Shown here: piece after piece, positions 26,198 through 36,524 of the stretch
Layout of the letters: every line of letters starts with the position of its first letter
Numbering within the stretch: position 1 is the first letter of the stretch
Assembly: GCA_963922205.1 (NCBI GenBank)
Contig: CAWUHX010000019.1
Span: forward strand, 310,001 to 374,000
DNA: 64,000 nucleotides
Source of the DNA: Romanomermis culicivorax
Taxonomy: Eukaryota > Nematoda > Enoplea > Mermithida > Mermithidae
Direction of reading: 5' to 3'
Notes under the pieces: generated by a model
Databases searched by the model: none
Seen by the model: the letters and a program-made list of their open reading frames with translations, nothing else
What the model was told of the DNA's origin: nothing
Made by a program: the position numbers and the translations under genes

Positions 26198-27592
26198 TTT
26201 TTCGTCCATATGTAAATAAAATGTATATTAGAAATACACTATAAACATTTGAGCTTTTTGGGAGAAAAAGTATTCAAGTGTAAAAAATGCATATGAACCT
26301 GTACTTCTGAGGTTTTGGATCAATTGAAACATTTATATACAAGAAACTCTTATTGTGGTTTGATTTTACCGCACATGTACTCATATACATCACATACAGC
26401 TATATGAGGGCATGTGTGGTAAAATCCTGAATAAGTGATAATACCATGTGGTGTTTTTTTTGTATACCAAAGAATCTTGAAATTAAGAATCATGATATCT
26501 GTATATCCACATTGAATATCCACTGATTAGACGTTGCGCAGATGGTGGATATGTATCCACACTTGGCTGTGGAATCCGTTTTTTAGACTTGCATATCCGC
26601 CAAAAAGGTTGCCAACTTCCACAAAACATTTGAAAGTTTCAAGCAAAATATCTGAAATCCGCTAAACATATCCACCTTTTAGACATGCCGATGGTGGATC
26701 TCCACATTTTTTGTATCCACTTTTTGTATCCCAACAGTTGCAACAAATTGATTGTTGTGAAAAAAGAACCAGCAGACTCGATGAAGCTTAAAGAAAAATT
26801 TATACTTACAGTTTTGTACTGTTGTTTTTTTTGTGTTAATTGTGTTGAGAAAACTCATTTATGTAACACAAAAACCCAGGTTTTTTAGCAATAAACCATG
26901 TGTGAGGCTCATCCACCCCGAACCTCTTTTTTCAATGAAGAATTTTTGGATAGAGCATCAATACAAAGATTGCGTAGTCCACAATGATATTTTCAGGCGA
27001 TCATGGCAATTGCTTTCTCCTATGCATATTTTCCAGAATTGGTGACCACATTCAAAAAATTTTCCCCAATTAAAACACTGATTTTTCCACTTAAAATCAT
27101 TCATGTAAGCAATTGAGCAATTAATTTCATGTTTGTTTTAGTGCTTCGCAACATTGTAAGAACTAATTTTAAAATAGGCTGTTCCAAAAAAAAATATTTT
27201 CGTACTTGAGCATCCAAGCAAAACTTCATTACGGTCGCTATCCAATATTCCCCCTTCCACATCTGAATTTTCTCAACTTCTGTTTGTTGTTTTTTTGAAG
27301 GAAAAAATTTTTGGATCGTAATCCAAAAAAGTTACTTGTTCAACCAAAAACCGATAAATTCCTGAAGTTGATCATTTTCAGCTTTTGTATTTCTTATTTA
27401 TTTTATTGAGAACTATTCAACTGCCTCACAGTAGAGGTGTGTGCATGATTGAAAAACTTGTCTGCTTCTTGCCCACATTACCTTAAACCAATCCCGCTCC
27501 TGTCCCACCACTGGCCTGGTCTTCTCCTCCAGCATGAATCCCACAGGATTCCCGTGGTATAATTATTCATTCAGACTTTGCATATAACATTC
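26198..27592. other. Gene-free stretch between two solo-LTR-like copies
   Basis: Single-copy AT-rich sequence. At 26490-26720 words such as TGGATATCCAC/TATCCACAT recur. Since the flanking repeats have different target duplications, this is host DNA and not an element interior. Confidence 0.5.
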
Positions 27593-27596
27593 ATAT

Positions 27597-29027
27597 TGTC
27601 AGGTGCCGACGAATTTCGTCAAATGTCACGTGATTCACATCACAATTTTTTGTTACGTTTTTCGTTACGTTTTGTGTTACAGTAATTTGCATCAATTTTG
27701 CATTTCACTTTTATAATTTTTACATGCAATTTATGTGTGTACTTTTTATGCTTCGTTTCTGTTTCTGTTTGCGCACTTTTATTTCTGTTTCGATTTATTA
27801 TTTTGATCGCACACGTAGATTACGGTATGTACCCACTAGTCAAGAATTTCTGTTAGAGATAAGCTCTCCGAGCTCATCCCTGTAATTGGAGCACAACGTG
27901 CACCTCTTATCAGTCAAAACTAGCGACGTTTCACAATGGGAAACGACTAGTTTGAAATTCTCACTAATGACATTCCTATGTTAAGCATGGAGAGTGAAAA
28001 CTCCCCCCAATGCTTAACATTGTGAACTGGAAAATGTCTATGTGACCATAGGCATCTTCTGCAACGATTTCCACTGCAGAAGTTAGCTTGGGGGAGTGTC
28101 AACTCCGCCCAAGGCATACTGTAGTTTATGGAACCCTTTAAAAGGGCATGTTTCGTTAGTTTGACACTCATTATTGGGCCTAACTGGTGTTGTGTCTTTT
28201 TAGCCTTGCGTCTTGTGTTTTGCTGTCGTCATTATTATTATATTGTTTTATTGTCGACTCGTTCGCCGCTCGTCAAATAAAATTTGCATATTTCTGCCTC
28301 CGGCCTCCTTATATGTTACCACTACAGTAACCCAATGGTAGGAACCCATCCCCGTCGCTGTTAATCGAAAAACCCCGTCACCCTCGCCGAGGAAACGTCC
28401 GTAACTGCCACCTGCCGATCAGCAGCTGCATTACCCCTATGCCAAATCGCCCGGATTCCGGTACCCGCTCCTTGCCATCCGTAGGACCCACAGTTTGACC
28501 CCCGAACCCGTCGCCCAGCCCGGAGTAGTTTGAGAAGAGGTTTAGTAAGTCTTCTCAGGGGTTATTGTTGTTGAGGGTATATTTGTGGGAGTCTCCCCTA
28601 AGCTAGTTTTCCCTTGGAAGCACCCTCAGTTAAGAAAGCCCTCAGACCCTTAAGGTCAGGGCCAATAAGGGGATTTAGGTTAACAATCGGGTCCCCTACA
28701 GTACGCCATTCTTCGAATGGCACCATCCCTCATTCTCAGTGAATGAGGACTAGGGATTGGTTGCCCTGACCCGGCCGCATTGTCCATTATTCTACAGCAT
28801 AACCCTAGGACAAGGCCGAGGTACACCATAGGTTTACCTGTGGTAGTACCAGCTGGGTTAGGTTCCGGAAACAGAGAATATTAACGGAGCCACCCCACGG
28901 GTCACAGCATGTCCCTTGCAGTGTCATGGTCGTATTTCCTATGGCATGTGGTATGGGGTTTCCCATCAGTGTGACTGATCACTAATTCAGTTAATGTGAC
29001 ATGGCTCCCACTCTGTTTAATGTGACA
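27597..29027 (+). mobile_element. Solo LTR-like element, 1.4-kb family, copy 2
   Basis: It begins TGTCAGGTGCC, ends TTTAATGTGACA, and is flanked by a perfect ATAT duplication (27593-27596 and 29028-29031). It is collinear with copy 1, sharing AACGACTAGTT, CATGGAGAGT, TTTCCACTGC, CCCTTTAAAAGGG, GGGTCCCCTACAGTA and GTACCAGCTGGGTTAGGTTCC. The two copies differ at many positions, so both insertions are old or come from diverged parents. Confidence 0.7.
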
Positions 29028-29031
29028 ATAT

Positions 29032-29811
29032 AACAAAAACCCTAAACATTTTTAAATTACACAAATAAAATATAGTGACCAATCCTGATATAAACTTTTT
29101 GCAATTTAAATATTTATCAAATAATTAGGGTTACCAGGTTTGGTTTCTGCTTTTTGCTTTTTTAATTCTTTAACCTCTAATAAACCAAAAAATCAAGAAA
29201 TGTCATAGTTTTTGGTTTTTTTGGTTTTTGGAATGAAAAGGCTTTAATCGATTTTTAACCTGAGAAACAAATTTTAAAAAGGTTCAATAAATCGTTTTTG
29301 TCACTGATCTTTGTTTTCTGACCTTTTTTTATTGCAAAGGATTATTTTAGCTTGAGCTCGACTAAATCAAGCAAAGCCCTAAAGAACTGAAAATACTCAA
29401 AACAACCTTAAAAATAACCCTAAATTCACCTTAAAAATAAAAAACCCTAGCTTAAGGTGAAAAAACCTAAACCTGGCATCACTGGTTGGCAACATGACAC
29501 TATCACAGTTTTTAAATTTGAAAAAAATTATCTGCCTGCTACATATACAATAAATGCATCATGTTAAAACAATGGTTCTCTAAGCTACTTACCTAGTTGA
29601 AAAAATTTGCAGGAGGAATGTCTTTTTGTGGGAAAAGCAGGAACTGAGAGCTGAAAAAAAATTTCAGTAATCCCACTTGCTCCTGTCCTGCTTCCAAAAA
29701 AGTCATCCTATTCCCCTACATCCCCCTCCAGAAATGGGGGAAGAACAGGTGGTAAGCGGGAATAGTATCCTGCGCACACCCCTATCCCACAGTCAAATGC
29801 CCAAGACTGTG
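29032..29811. other. Gene-free flank of the giant element
   Basis: AT-rich, with repeated AACCCTA/TTTTTGGTTTTT words around 29120-29470. No gene or repeat boundary is recognisable. In host orientation this is what lay beyond the protease-gene 3' end before the insertion. Confidence 0.4.
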
Positions 29812-29815
29812 AATT

Positions 29816-30396
29816 TGTTATATCTGTCTTTGGGTCGGGGCGGTGATGATGCGGCGTGAGCAGGATTGGGATTCCGAGGTTGCGTCCTTAATGTACGTGC
29901 GTCCCACGCCCACGTTTACCCGATTACTTAATTACTAGTACTTAAACCCCGACAATAATTATCCCAACAATTAAAGAAAACCTAGTTTCTTTAATTGTCT
30001 CCCTTCTTTCTCACTAACTAAAAATAAAGGGATTCTCCTACCTATTTATTATTATACAATAACGTACGAAAACTTACGTGACCAAAACGCTACGGGCGAG
30101 ACGAAAATAATATGACAATAATGAATCTACTCCCACGCACGGGCGAGCAAAGACGAGAGGCGGCTAATGCGTACTAGTGGTGGCCGGCGGGGCACACAAC
30201 TAGTAAGGAAAAATAAAACACACGTAAAATATACGTAACGAAAAAAGGTGTAGAGAGAGACCAGCGCACGCGTACCGACGTGCGCTACAGTAAGATGGCC
30301 ACTGGTGGTCCGCGTTGCTCTCTCCACTTGCCACCTGCGGGCCTGTGACGCGTTTTGACAAATAATGAAAAAATCGGCGGAAAACACACTACAACA
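29816..30396 (-). repeat. 3' LTR of the giant element
   Basis: 581 bp. In element sense it runs from TGTTGTAGTG to ATATAACA. It lacks a 14-bp stretch present in the 5' LTR (near 43737-43750) and differs at two bases (tacccGatta, gagacGaaaat). Confidence 0.92.
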
Positions 30397-30410
30397 CCCC
30401 TCCCCCCTTG
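30397..30410 (-). other. Polypurine tract of the giant element
   Basis: The minus strand reads CAAGGGGGGAGGGG immediately before the 3' LTR, the expected plus-strand primer. It is almost identical to the TRIM tract at 7513-7526. Confidence 0.85.
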
Positions 30411-30805
30411 CAGTAGATCGCCCTAAGCGATCGTCAGGAAATACCGAAAAGAACATGCAAGGGGAAGGGCTCCGCCACTACAGGCCGTCGCCGGGGTTGC
30501 CGAAGAGTCTTCGGCGTCACACAGCGGGGCCGGCGGAGTTGTTGGGGTAGTTTGAGCCGATTTTTGAGGCAGCGACCATAAGCCCAGCGGCGGAGTGTAT
30601 GGACAAAACGGGGCAAGTGGGGGCGTGTAGCGGGCCACCGGCGGTCAACTTACTGTGTGCTTGCAGCGTCGGCTGCACGTGCGCTGGAAACTAGTACAAA
30701 AATATAAAGCAAAAGCGAGATTAGAAATGAAACAACGGGATCAAAATGAGGTTAAGAAACACAAAAAACGAAGAAAAAACAATGTTACTGTACAAAAAGC
30801 TCTTG

Positions 30806-33800
30806 TCAATGGCGGCGGCGATAACGGGTGTCGGATGCAGAGCGGTGATTTCGTTGCAGATCGCGGCGGTCGCGTTCATTTCGTCGGTAGCTATCGTAGC
30901 CGTGGGGATCATACGGGTCGTCGTGATCATCAAAACGGACGTTACGGGAATAACGAGATCGACCGTAGTCAGAGGGATCCCGGCGGCGCGACGATGAGGT
31001 TGATGTTTGAGGTGGAAGCGGCGATAGCGGGTTCACACCGGGTGCTGGCAATTGAGTGGCAATTAACGACGGTTTGTCGGACGGCGTCCCTGTTGGCGGC
31101 AACGGTCGTGGTGGCAAAAGGTTCCACCGGGCAGAAAAGTCGTGCCGACGCAGCAGGGGCGCGGGGCGATCCGTCTCGCTGTGGTATTGCAAATAAATTC
31201 TTCGAATGTCGGGGATTTCGGGCGGCTGTGGAAACGGTGCGTAGCTCGGATAAGCCATCCAGCTGTCGATAAGTCCGACAGCGGTGTTATAGGCTTGGAG
31301 CAGGCACGAAGGATTATCCAGGCCGCGGGCTTCGTACAGGAAAAGAGTCAAGTGGGCGGTGTGAACGGCGTCAACGACGCCGAGCTCCTCGGCCCAAAGA
31401 CTGGCGACCCATTTCAATATCACTGTGGCAACGGCGTGCGAAATCGGTGGTTGCTGTTCTACGTATGAGGGGCGGTAGTGGTCGCGGAAATATTGGTACA
31501 ACGCCAGCGAAGCGTTCGTGGCGCGTATGTGCACGGGCATTGTGATGTGAATGCGAAGGCGCCCGAAAAAATTGATCAGCACCATCTCGTGCATTGTGCG
31601 TGGTGAGAAGAATTCAACGGCCGGGTCAATATGTGGCGGATAGCCCGGCGTGACAATCGTAACGGCGTGCGGCTGATCGGTAGTACGAAATCGCGTATAG
31701 TTCGGCAAGTGCGTAGCCTCGCTAGGCAACCGGGGCTTGATTGCTGGCGCGGAACTTGGTGGCAAGGGAACTCCAAGAACCGGTTTGGTGGTGATGATCA
31801 TTTGCGGCTGTTGGACCGCAGTAACCGGAGCCGACGTCGGGGCCGTAGGCGGCAGCGACGTGGTGTGGGTTACCGTGGTCGTTATGGCGGTTGTCGGAGC
31901 CGTAGGCAGCTGCGACGTTACCGTAGGCGTAGTCGAGGGTGTTGCGGGCTCCACGTCCATAGGAGGCGGCGGGAGCGGAGCTTTAAATTCATCTTTCGGC
32001 GGATTCTTTAGAGCTTCCAGGCGGCGCTGGATTTCGGCGTCTCGGTGCAATGGGCTAATATAGTCTGTTAATTTCGTAGGTGAACGGCGGAAGCCGTGGC
32101 GATAGTGTTCTTCGTAGAAACCCGTCGTGTGCACCTTACGGGTTTGTTCGCTCTGAGTACGATGCGGCGGTGCGTCATCGCGGCGTTCGTGTTGGCGGCT
32201 TTCCCTGCTGGTTGCTGGAGTTTGTTTCGTTTCTTTACGGTGGTGGTCATCACGAGAATGAGACTCGTGGTGTGAACGGTGGCTGTCTGGCTTGTGAGCA
32301 GGCGGCGGTAACGTTGCCGACGCTGCTGTTTTGGAAGAATCACGTTTGGGTTTCGGTGTTGACGTAGCGTGCGAAGAGCGTTCGGCTTCTTCGCGGGTTC
32401 TTTGTTTATCGCGTTGTTCATGGCGTCGAGTGGTACGCTCGCTGGGCGTTCGGCCGCGCTCAGCACGCGAAGTGCTGGGTGGCGGCGTACGCCATGTACT
32501 CGGTTCGTCCGATGTTTTCGTCTTGTGAGATTTGCGGTACGCTGATTCGTCCTGGAGCTGTTGTTTTCGTTTTATCGAATGTTCATACCGCCCGGGTCTT
32601 CGGATGGGATTACCATAGCGATCTAAAGCCGGCACGGACGTGCTGGATGCCTGTGGGGTTTGGGCATCCACAGGCGCCGTCAGCGGCGGTAGAATCGCTG
32701 GTTGCGGCGGTTGCGGGATCGTTTGCGGTTGCGTAATGACCGGCAGCGGTAACTTGGCCGGTGGTTGCGTGACGGGTTGGGCCATCGCGGTAGCCATTTG
32801 AGCTACTTGCGGGGCCGGGGCGATCAACGTCGGTTGCGGCAACAAAATTTGTTGTATTTGTTCTTTCAATGATTCGGGGAAATCTTTCCATTGGTGTTCG
32901 GGGAATAACATACCTGGCGGCGGTGGCGGAAAATGATGCGCGGTCAGTGCTGCGGCCAAAGCGTCCCATTGCGGAGCTGAAATAAACTGTTGCGAAAAAC
33001 GTACAGGAGCACTATACCTGGCTGCGGCAACGGTAGCAATAAGTGGAGGTCCCGGCAAAACGGCCGGCGTCGCCAAATATATTCGTGGATCCACGGCGGG
33101 TGCCGTGGTGACAGTCGCAGCGGCTGGTTCCATAGAGGCGACGTCCATAGACGTGGATTGATCCACCGTGCTTTCTTCGGGTATGTCAGTCAACATTTGT
33201 TCTGACGTCATTGTCTCGGAGTCAATCGCAGCGGGTTGGACGGGTGTGGACTCGTCCATTGGAGCCGGAGCGATGTTGGAAATTTCATCGAGCGTCAATT
33301 TCAGGAAATCGTTGATTTGCGTGGCAGTTGCGGTAATATCGGAAGGCGCGGGTACCATAGGAAGGGCCGACACGTCCATTGACGGCGGCAGCTTCGCTAT
33401 GTTGAGATCGAAGATTGGCGTTTCAAGTAGTTCATCGTCGGCGGGTTCAACTTCAACATCGATAGGGCGGTCGAGGAGTTCCTCGGCGGTGAGCGTGTGC
33501 ACCGAAGCGGTAGTCGGCATGGGGTACGCATACACCGGCGCGGGGAATGAAAGACGGTTTTGGTGGTCGATGAGCGCGATGAACGTTGAATAAAAATGGA
33601 AACGGCTGTGTGGATTGGCCGTATAATCGTTTTCATCGATTTCAACTTCTTCGACCGACCTTTCCATGTGGAAGTTTTCGTCAAACACGATCGGGCGTAA
33701 CGCGAAGCGGTTGCAGATGTACGTGCTTGGGTCGGCCGAAAAACTGGGTTCGCGTTCCGGAATGCGGTTCATCCAAGTCGTGAGAAGCGAATTGGGGTTG

Positions 33801-35605
33801 CCGTCGCTGCGGTACCACATGCATTCGTAGAACACGGCGCGTGTATCTGGCGTCATCGATTGCGCGTGGCGGAGGAGGACGTCGTTGACCCAGGCGTATT
33901 CCGCGGCGGAAAATGGTGAGGCTAGGAGCGCGGCTAACGGCATAAAAGACGTTAGCTTCCGGAACCATTCTCCATCAATCTGTAAAAAATTAAGGATGGT
34001 TGAAGGGTGATAACGATAATGGGTACCGTTATAAGTGCGCTCTCGTAGGGGTTGGTCGGCGGCTACGCGTTCGGTCCAAAGATCTTCGACTTCGTGGGGA
34101 AGCGGCGGCAAGTTGGGATCGTTGTAAGGCATACGATCGCAGACGGCCAACTTGTATATCGGTGAAAGCGGAAAGTTGAGCAGCTCGATGATTCGATGAA
34201 TAATATTGCTTTTCATGGCGGACGTGACGGCTGCTTGGAGACGTTTGGGATCGTCGAACACCGATTGTGGTTTTAGAGCCGGGTCTTCGTCGTCGGAGAT
34301 GTCTGGTGACTTGTTCCATTCGTCTTTCTGTTTCTTTTTCTTCTTTTTCGGCACTTTCGGAACGGGGAGAAGCTTCGGGTGAGTTGTCCGCGTCAAGGAT
34401 TTGACATCTTTGAAGCCGTTGGGAACCGTTCCTAAACAGAAAGACCGACCGTGGTCGGACGATGTGCAATCATACATAAAAAATTTATAAGCCGAAAGAA
34501 CTTCATCTCGCATGATTGCGGGCAAGGCCACTTGCGATGTAGTCGGGTAGATCCGGTTGGGGTAGTCGGGGGGCAAGACATCCGACAGCGCGACGTTGTG
34601 GAAAGTGGCGATGACGTACTCGGCGAGATGGTCGATTTCGGCGGCGTCCAACGAGTCGTGGGGAAACAACGCGGGCGCATTGTAGACCTCGGGGATGAAG
34701 CCGTAACGACCAAATGCCAAGAACAATAGCAGCGGATAGTAGGCGTCGAGGGCCGCGTATGCCAGGACGTCGGATTGTAGGAACGACGTTGTTGGATTGT
34801 TGAAAAAGCGTAGAGCGTGGGGAAAGCGTAAAGTGGGCTTTGACACGTCCAGCGCCCACATTGCCGAAACTGTGGCTTTGAGCGTGCGTTTTTCCGGGAA
34901 GAAACCGGTTCGGCGTGCCAACTCGTACAATGACGGAGATATGTCGATATTGCGAATGACGCGGTACGCGTCGAAGTGAATTGCTTTCACGACGGGATCT
35001 TTGTTCTTCTTTTGCCGGTCAGTGCGAAATTGAGTGCCCAGAAGCGCGTAGATTCCCGCCCAGTCGTCGGCTCCATCGAAAGAAACTACGATGGTGTGGT
35101 CGCCGTCGACTAGGGCGAAAAGCGCGGTCCAGTCTTCTGGGGTGGCGGTGAACGTTTCGAAGACGAACATCGTGCCATTCGGGAACGCGAGTTGAACGTA
35201 GCGGGGGTAACTAGACGCGTTGGGGTCGGCTGGCATTTGAACTGTGCATTGAAATTGTTTGAAATCGGCGGCCGAGATGGATTCGGTGTCAAAGCCGACC
35301 AGCGTGTAGCCACGGAAGTTTGGTGTGGGTTGGGCGGCCAAGGCCTGCCCCAAACTTCCGGGTGAAAGGAAAATCGGCGGCGGCAAGACGTTCGGGGGTC
35401 GCCCGTACATGGAAATGTACCACGACTCCAAATCGGCAACGCGAGTTAGGCGTTTGACGTTGTTTTCTAAACAAGAGCGAATGCGATACTCATCAATGAC
35501 ACATGGGACACCACGTCGAATGAACGACATGGGGTTTGAAGGATGATGTAAACATGAACGAAGAGGGAAGCGGTGTAGTGTTTTCGATTCGTTAGAGGTA
35601 CACAT
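30806..35605 (-). CDS. Accessory ORF with DEDDy 3'-5' exonuclease-like domain
   Basis: The first ATG in frame is at 35605 (1,599 codons); the frame is open from 35800. The N-terminal ~300 residues fit the RNase D/WRN exonuclease fold. Motif I is GFDTE (Asp 35288-35290, Glu 35282-35284). A motif II-like [10 protein letters not shown] follows (candidate Asp 35063-35065). A helix-rich [11 protein letters not shown] region precedes motif [12 protein letters not shown], with the Tyr-x3-Asp spacing of the DEDDy class (Asp 34745-34747). Next come an unknown folded segment, a long Pro-rich region, a basic Arg/Ser/His tract (about 32100-32590), a second helical region of ~180 residues (about 31150-31690) and an RD/RS-rich tail. 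The ORF lies downstream of integrase, where env would sit, but shows no signal peptide or membrane anchor. Exonuclease activity is inferred from motifs only, and motif II is atypical. Confidence 0.8.
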   Translation of the reverse strand: MCTSNESKTLHRFPLRSCLHHPSNPMSFIRRGVPCVIDEYRIRSCLENNVKRLTRVADLESWYISMYGRPPNVLPPPIFLSPGSLGQALAAQPTPNFRGYTLVGFDTESISAADFKQFQCTVQMPADPNASSYPRYVQLAFPNGTMFVFETFTATPEDWTALFALVDGDHTIVVSFDGADDWAGIYALLGTQFRTDRQKKNKDPVVKAIHFDAYRVIRNIDISPSLYELARRTGFFPEKRTLKATVSAMWALDVSKPTLRFPHALRFFNNPTTSFLQSDVLAYAALDAYYPLLLFLAFGRYGFIPEVYNAPALFPHDSLDAAEIDHLAEYVIATFHNVALSDVLPPDYPNRIYPTTSQVALPAIMRDEVLSAYKFFMYDCTSSDHGRSFCLGTVPNGFKDVKSLTRTTHPKLLPVPKVPKKKKKKQKDEWNKSPDISDDEDPALKPQSVFDDPKRLQAAVTSAMKSNIIHRIIELLNFPLSPIYKLAVCDRMPYNDPNLPPLPHEVEDLWTERVAADQPLRERTYNGTHYRYHPSTILNFLQIDGEWFRKLTSFMPLAALLASPFSAAEYAWVNDVLLRHAQSMTPDTRAVFYECMWYRSDGNPNSLLTTWMNRIPEREPSFSADPSTYICNRFALRPIVFDENFHMERSVEEVEIDENDYTANPHSRFHFYSTFIALIDHQNRLSFPAPVYAYPMPTTASVHTLTAEELLDRPIDVEVEPADDELLETPIFDLNIAKLPPSMDVSALPMVPAPSDITATATQINDFLKLTLDEISNIAPAPMDESTPVQPAAIDSETMTSEQMLTDIPEESTVDQSTSMDVASMEPAAATVTTAPAVDPRIYLATPAVLPGPPLIATVAAARYSAPVRFSQQFISAPQWDALAAALTAHHFPPPPPGMLFPEHQWKDFPESLKEQIQQILLPQPTLIAPAPQVAQMATAMAQPVTQPPAKLPLPVITQPQTIPQPPQPAILPPLTAPVDAQTPQASSTSVPALDRYGNPIRRPGRYEHSIKRKQQLQDESAYRKSHKTKTSDEPSTWRTPPPSTSRAERGRTPSERTTRRHEQRDKQRTREEAERSSHATSTPKPKRDSSKTAASATLPPPAHKPDSHRSHHESHSRDDHHRKETKQTPATSRESRQHERRDDAPPHRTQSEQTRKVHTTGFYEEHYRHGFRRSPTKLTDYISPLHRDAEIQRRLEALKNPPKDEFKAPLPPPPMDVEPATPSTTPTVTSQLPTAPTTAITTTVTHTTSLPPTAPTSAPVTAVQQPQMIITTKPVLGVPLPPSSAPAIKPRLPSEATHLPNYTRFRTTDQPHAVTIVTPGYPPHIDPAVEFFSPRTMHEMVLINFFGRLRIHITMPVHIRATNASLALYQYFRDHYRPSYVEQQPPISHAVATVILKWVASLWAEELGVVDAVHTAHLTLFLYEARGLDNPSCLLQAYNTAVGLIDSWMAYPSYAPFPQPPEIPDIRRIYLQYHSETDRPAPLLRRHDFSARWNLLPPRPLPPTGTPSDKPSLIATQLPAPGVNPLSPLPPQTSTSSSRRRDPSDYGRSRYSRNVRFDDHDDPYDPHGYDSYRRNERDRRDLQRNHRSASDTRYRRRH

Positions 35606-35818
35606 GCTTTGAGGCGGCGTTGGCTTGGGCGGCGATGTCACCTTGATGGGCGCACTTGGACAACTGGATCGGGCTACGATAGCGAGATAACGAGAGTTGT
35701 GGTATGCGGAAATCAAGGCAGCGGCCGGTTGTGGGCTGAGAAGGCCACAACTTGACGATGACGGGATCGCGGCGGCTGACCATGGAACTCTGACCCAAGA
35801 CTACAGAGGGGGAGAAAC

Positions 35819-36019
35819 TCATGGGGTCCCAAGCAAAAGCATGCAAGTATAAGCAGCAAAAGCATAAAATGAGAAAATACCGTCGCAGGCGAAACTTAAG
35901 TCGTTCTGGTGGGGCTGCTGTTCGGCCCAGCGGACGTAACGTTCGTTTACGTTTATCGATTCGCGATACGGCGGAGGGTCGTCGGCCGTTGAGGATGATG
36001 CGGTCGACGGCTTCGTCAT
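35819..36019 (-). CDS. Small ORF with PPPY motif and hydrophobic C-terminus
   Basis: 66 codons from the ATG at 36017-36019. A Ser/Thr-rich start is followed by DDPPPYRES, a PPxY motif of the kind that recruits Nedd4-type ligases in retroviral late domains, and the protein ends in an aromatic/aliphatic stretch that could insert in a membrane. It is in the same frame as the large accessory ORF, separated by TGA (35819-35821) and TAG (35801-35803). Expression would need a spliced or subgenomic RNA. It could be a chance ORF, since there is no homology to lean on. Confidence 0.35.
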   Translation of the reverse strand: MTKPSTASSSTADDPPPYRESINVNERYVRWAEQQPHQNDLSFACDGIFSFYAFAAYTCMLLLGTP

Positions 36020-36294
36020 ATTGAAAAATAAAATTTTTGAGAGCGGCTGGAAAATGCGACTATTGCTGATGGAAGCGAAAGATGGAAATGAAATAGTAAA
36101 AAGAATGAGCCGCTGAAAGGTGAAGAAAGTGTAAAGTAGGAAAATGCAAACACTATCATTACGAAAAGCAACACAAACACCACTATGTGAATGGAGAGTA
36201 AAATCAACCTTTCCCAATTAGTCTTATGAGAGTGATAGCGGCCAGGGTCGGGCGGAAGTAAACCGAATGGCCTCGCGCCAACAGAACCTAACAT
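36016..36294 (-). CDS. Small ORF with one predicted membrane segment
   Basis: 92 codons from the ATG at 36292-36294. After ~30 residues (PPDPGRYHSHK) comes a strong membrane span (LILLSIHIVVFVLLFVMIVF), then aromatic-rich sequence. It overlaps the start of the PPPY ORF by a few bases in another frame and begins about 230 bp after the integrase stop. The position fits a remnant env-like or accessory membrane protein, but no cysteine pattern, fusion peptide or furin site is visible. Unassigned. Confidence 0.35.
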   Translation of the reverse strand: MLGSVGARPFGLLPPDPGRYHSHKTNWERLILLSIHIVVFVLLFVMIVFAFSYFTLSSPFSGSFFLLFHFHLSLPSAIVAFSSRSQKFYFSI

Positions 36295-36524
36295 TATAGA
36301 AGAAACCCCCTCCTATTGCGAAAGTGTGGAAACCGGGACCGGATGTAAAGTGACATTGTAAAGTCGGTTGAAGGCAAAAACGACGGATTGAGTGGAAACG
36401 TTGGAACTGCCGTGCATCCTTGCTCGTTATCGAGGTCGCCATGATCTAAATTAAACAAACACAAAGATTATTTACAACGCGGCGTGATGAGTGCCGTATC
36501 ACAAAAGGAAAATTTCAAAGCGAA

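Noticed and set aside
24776-29027. One LTR retrotransposon with two 1.4-kb LTRs
   Set aside because: Each copy has its own, different target duplication, and the 1.4 kb between shows no PBS, PPT or coding region.
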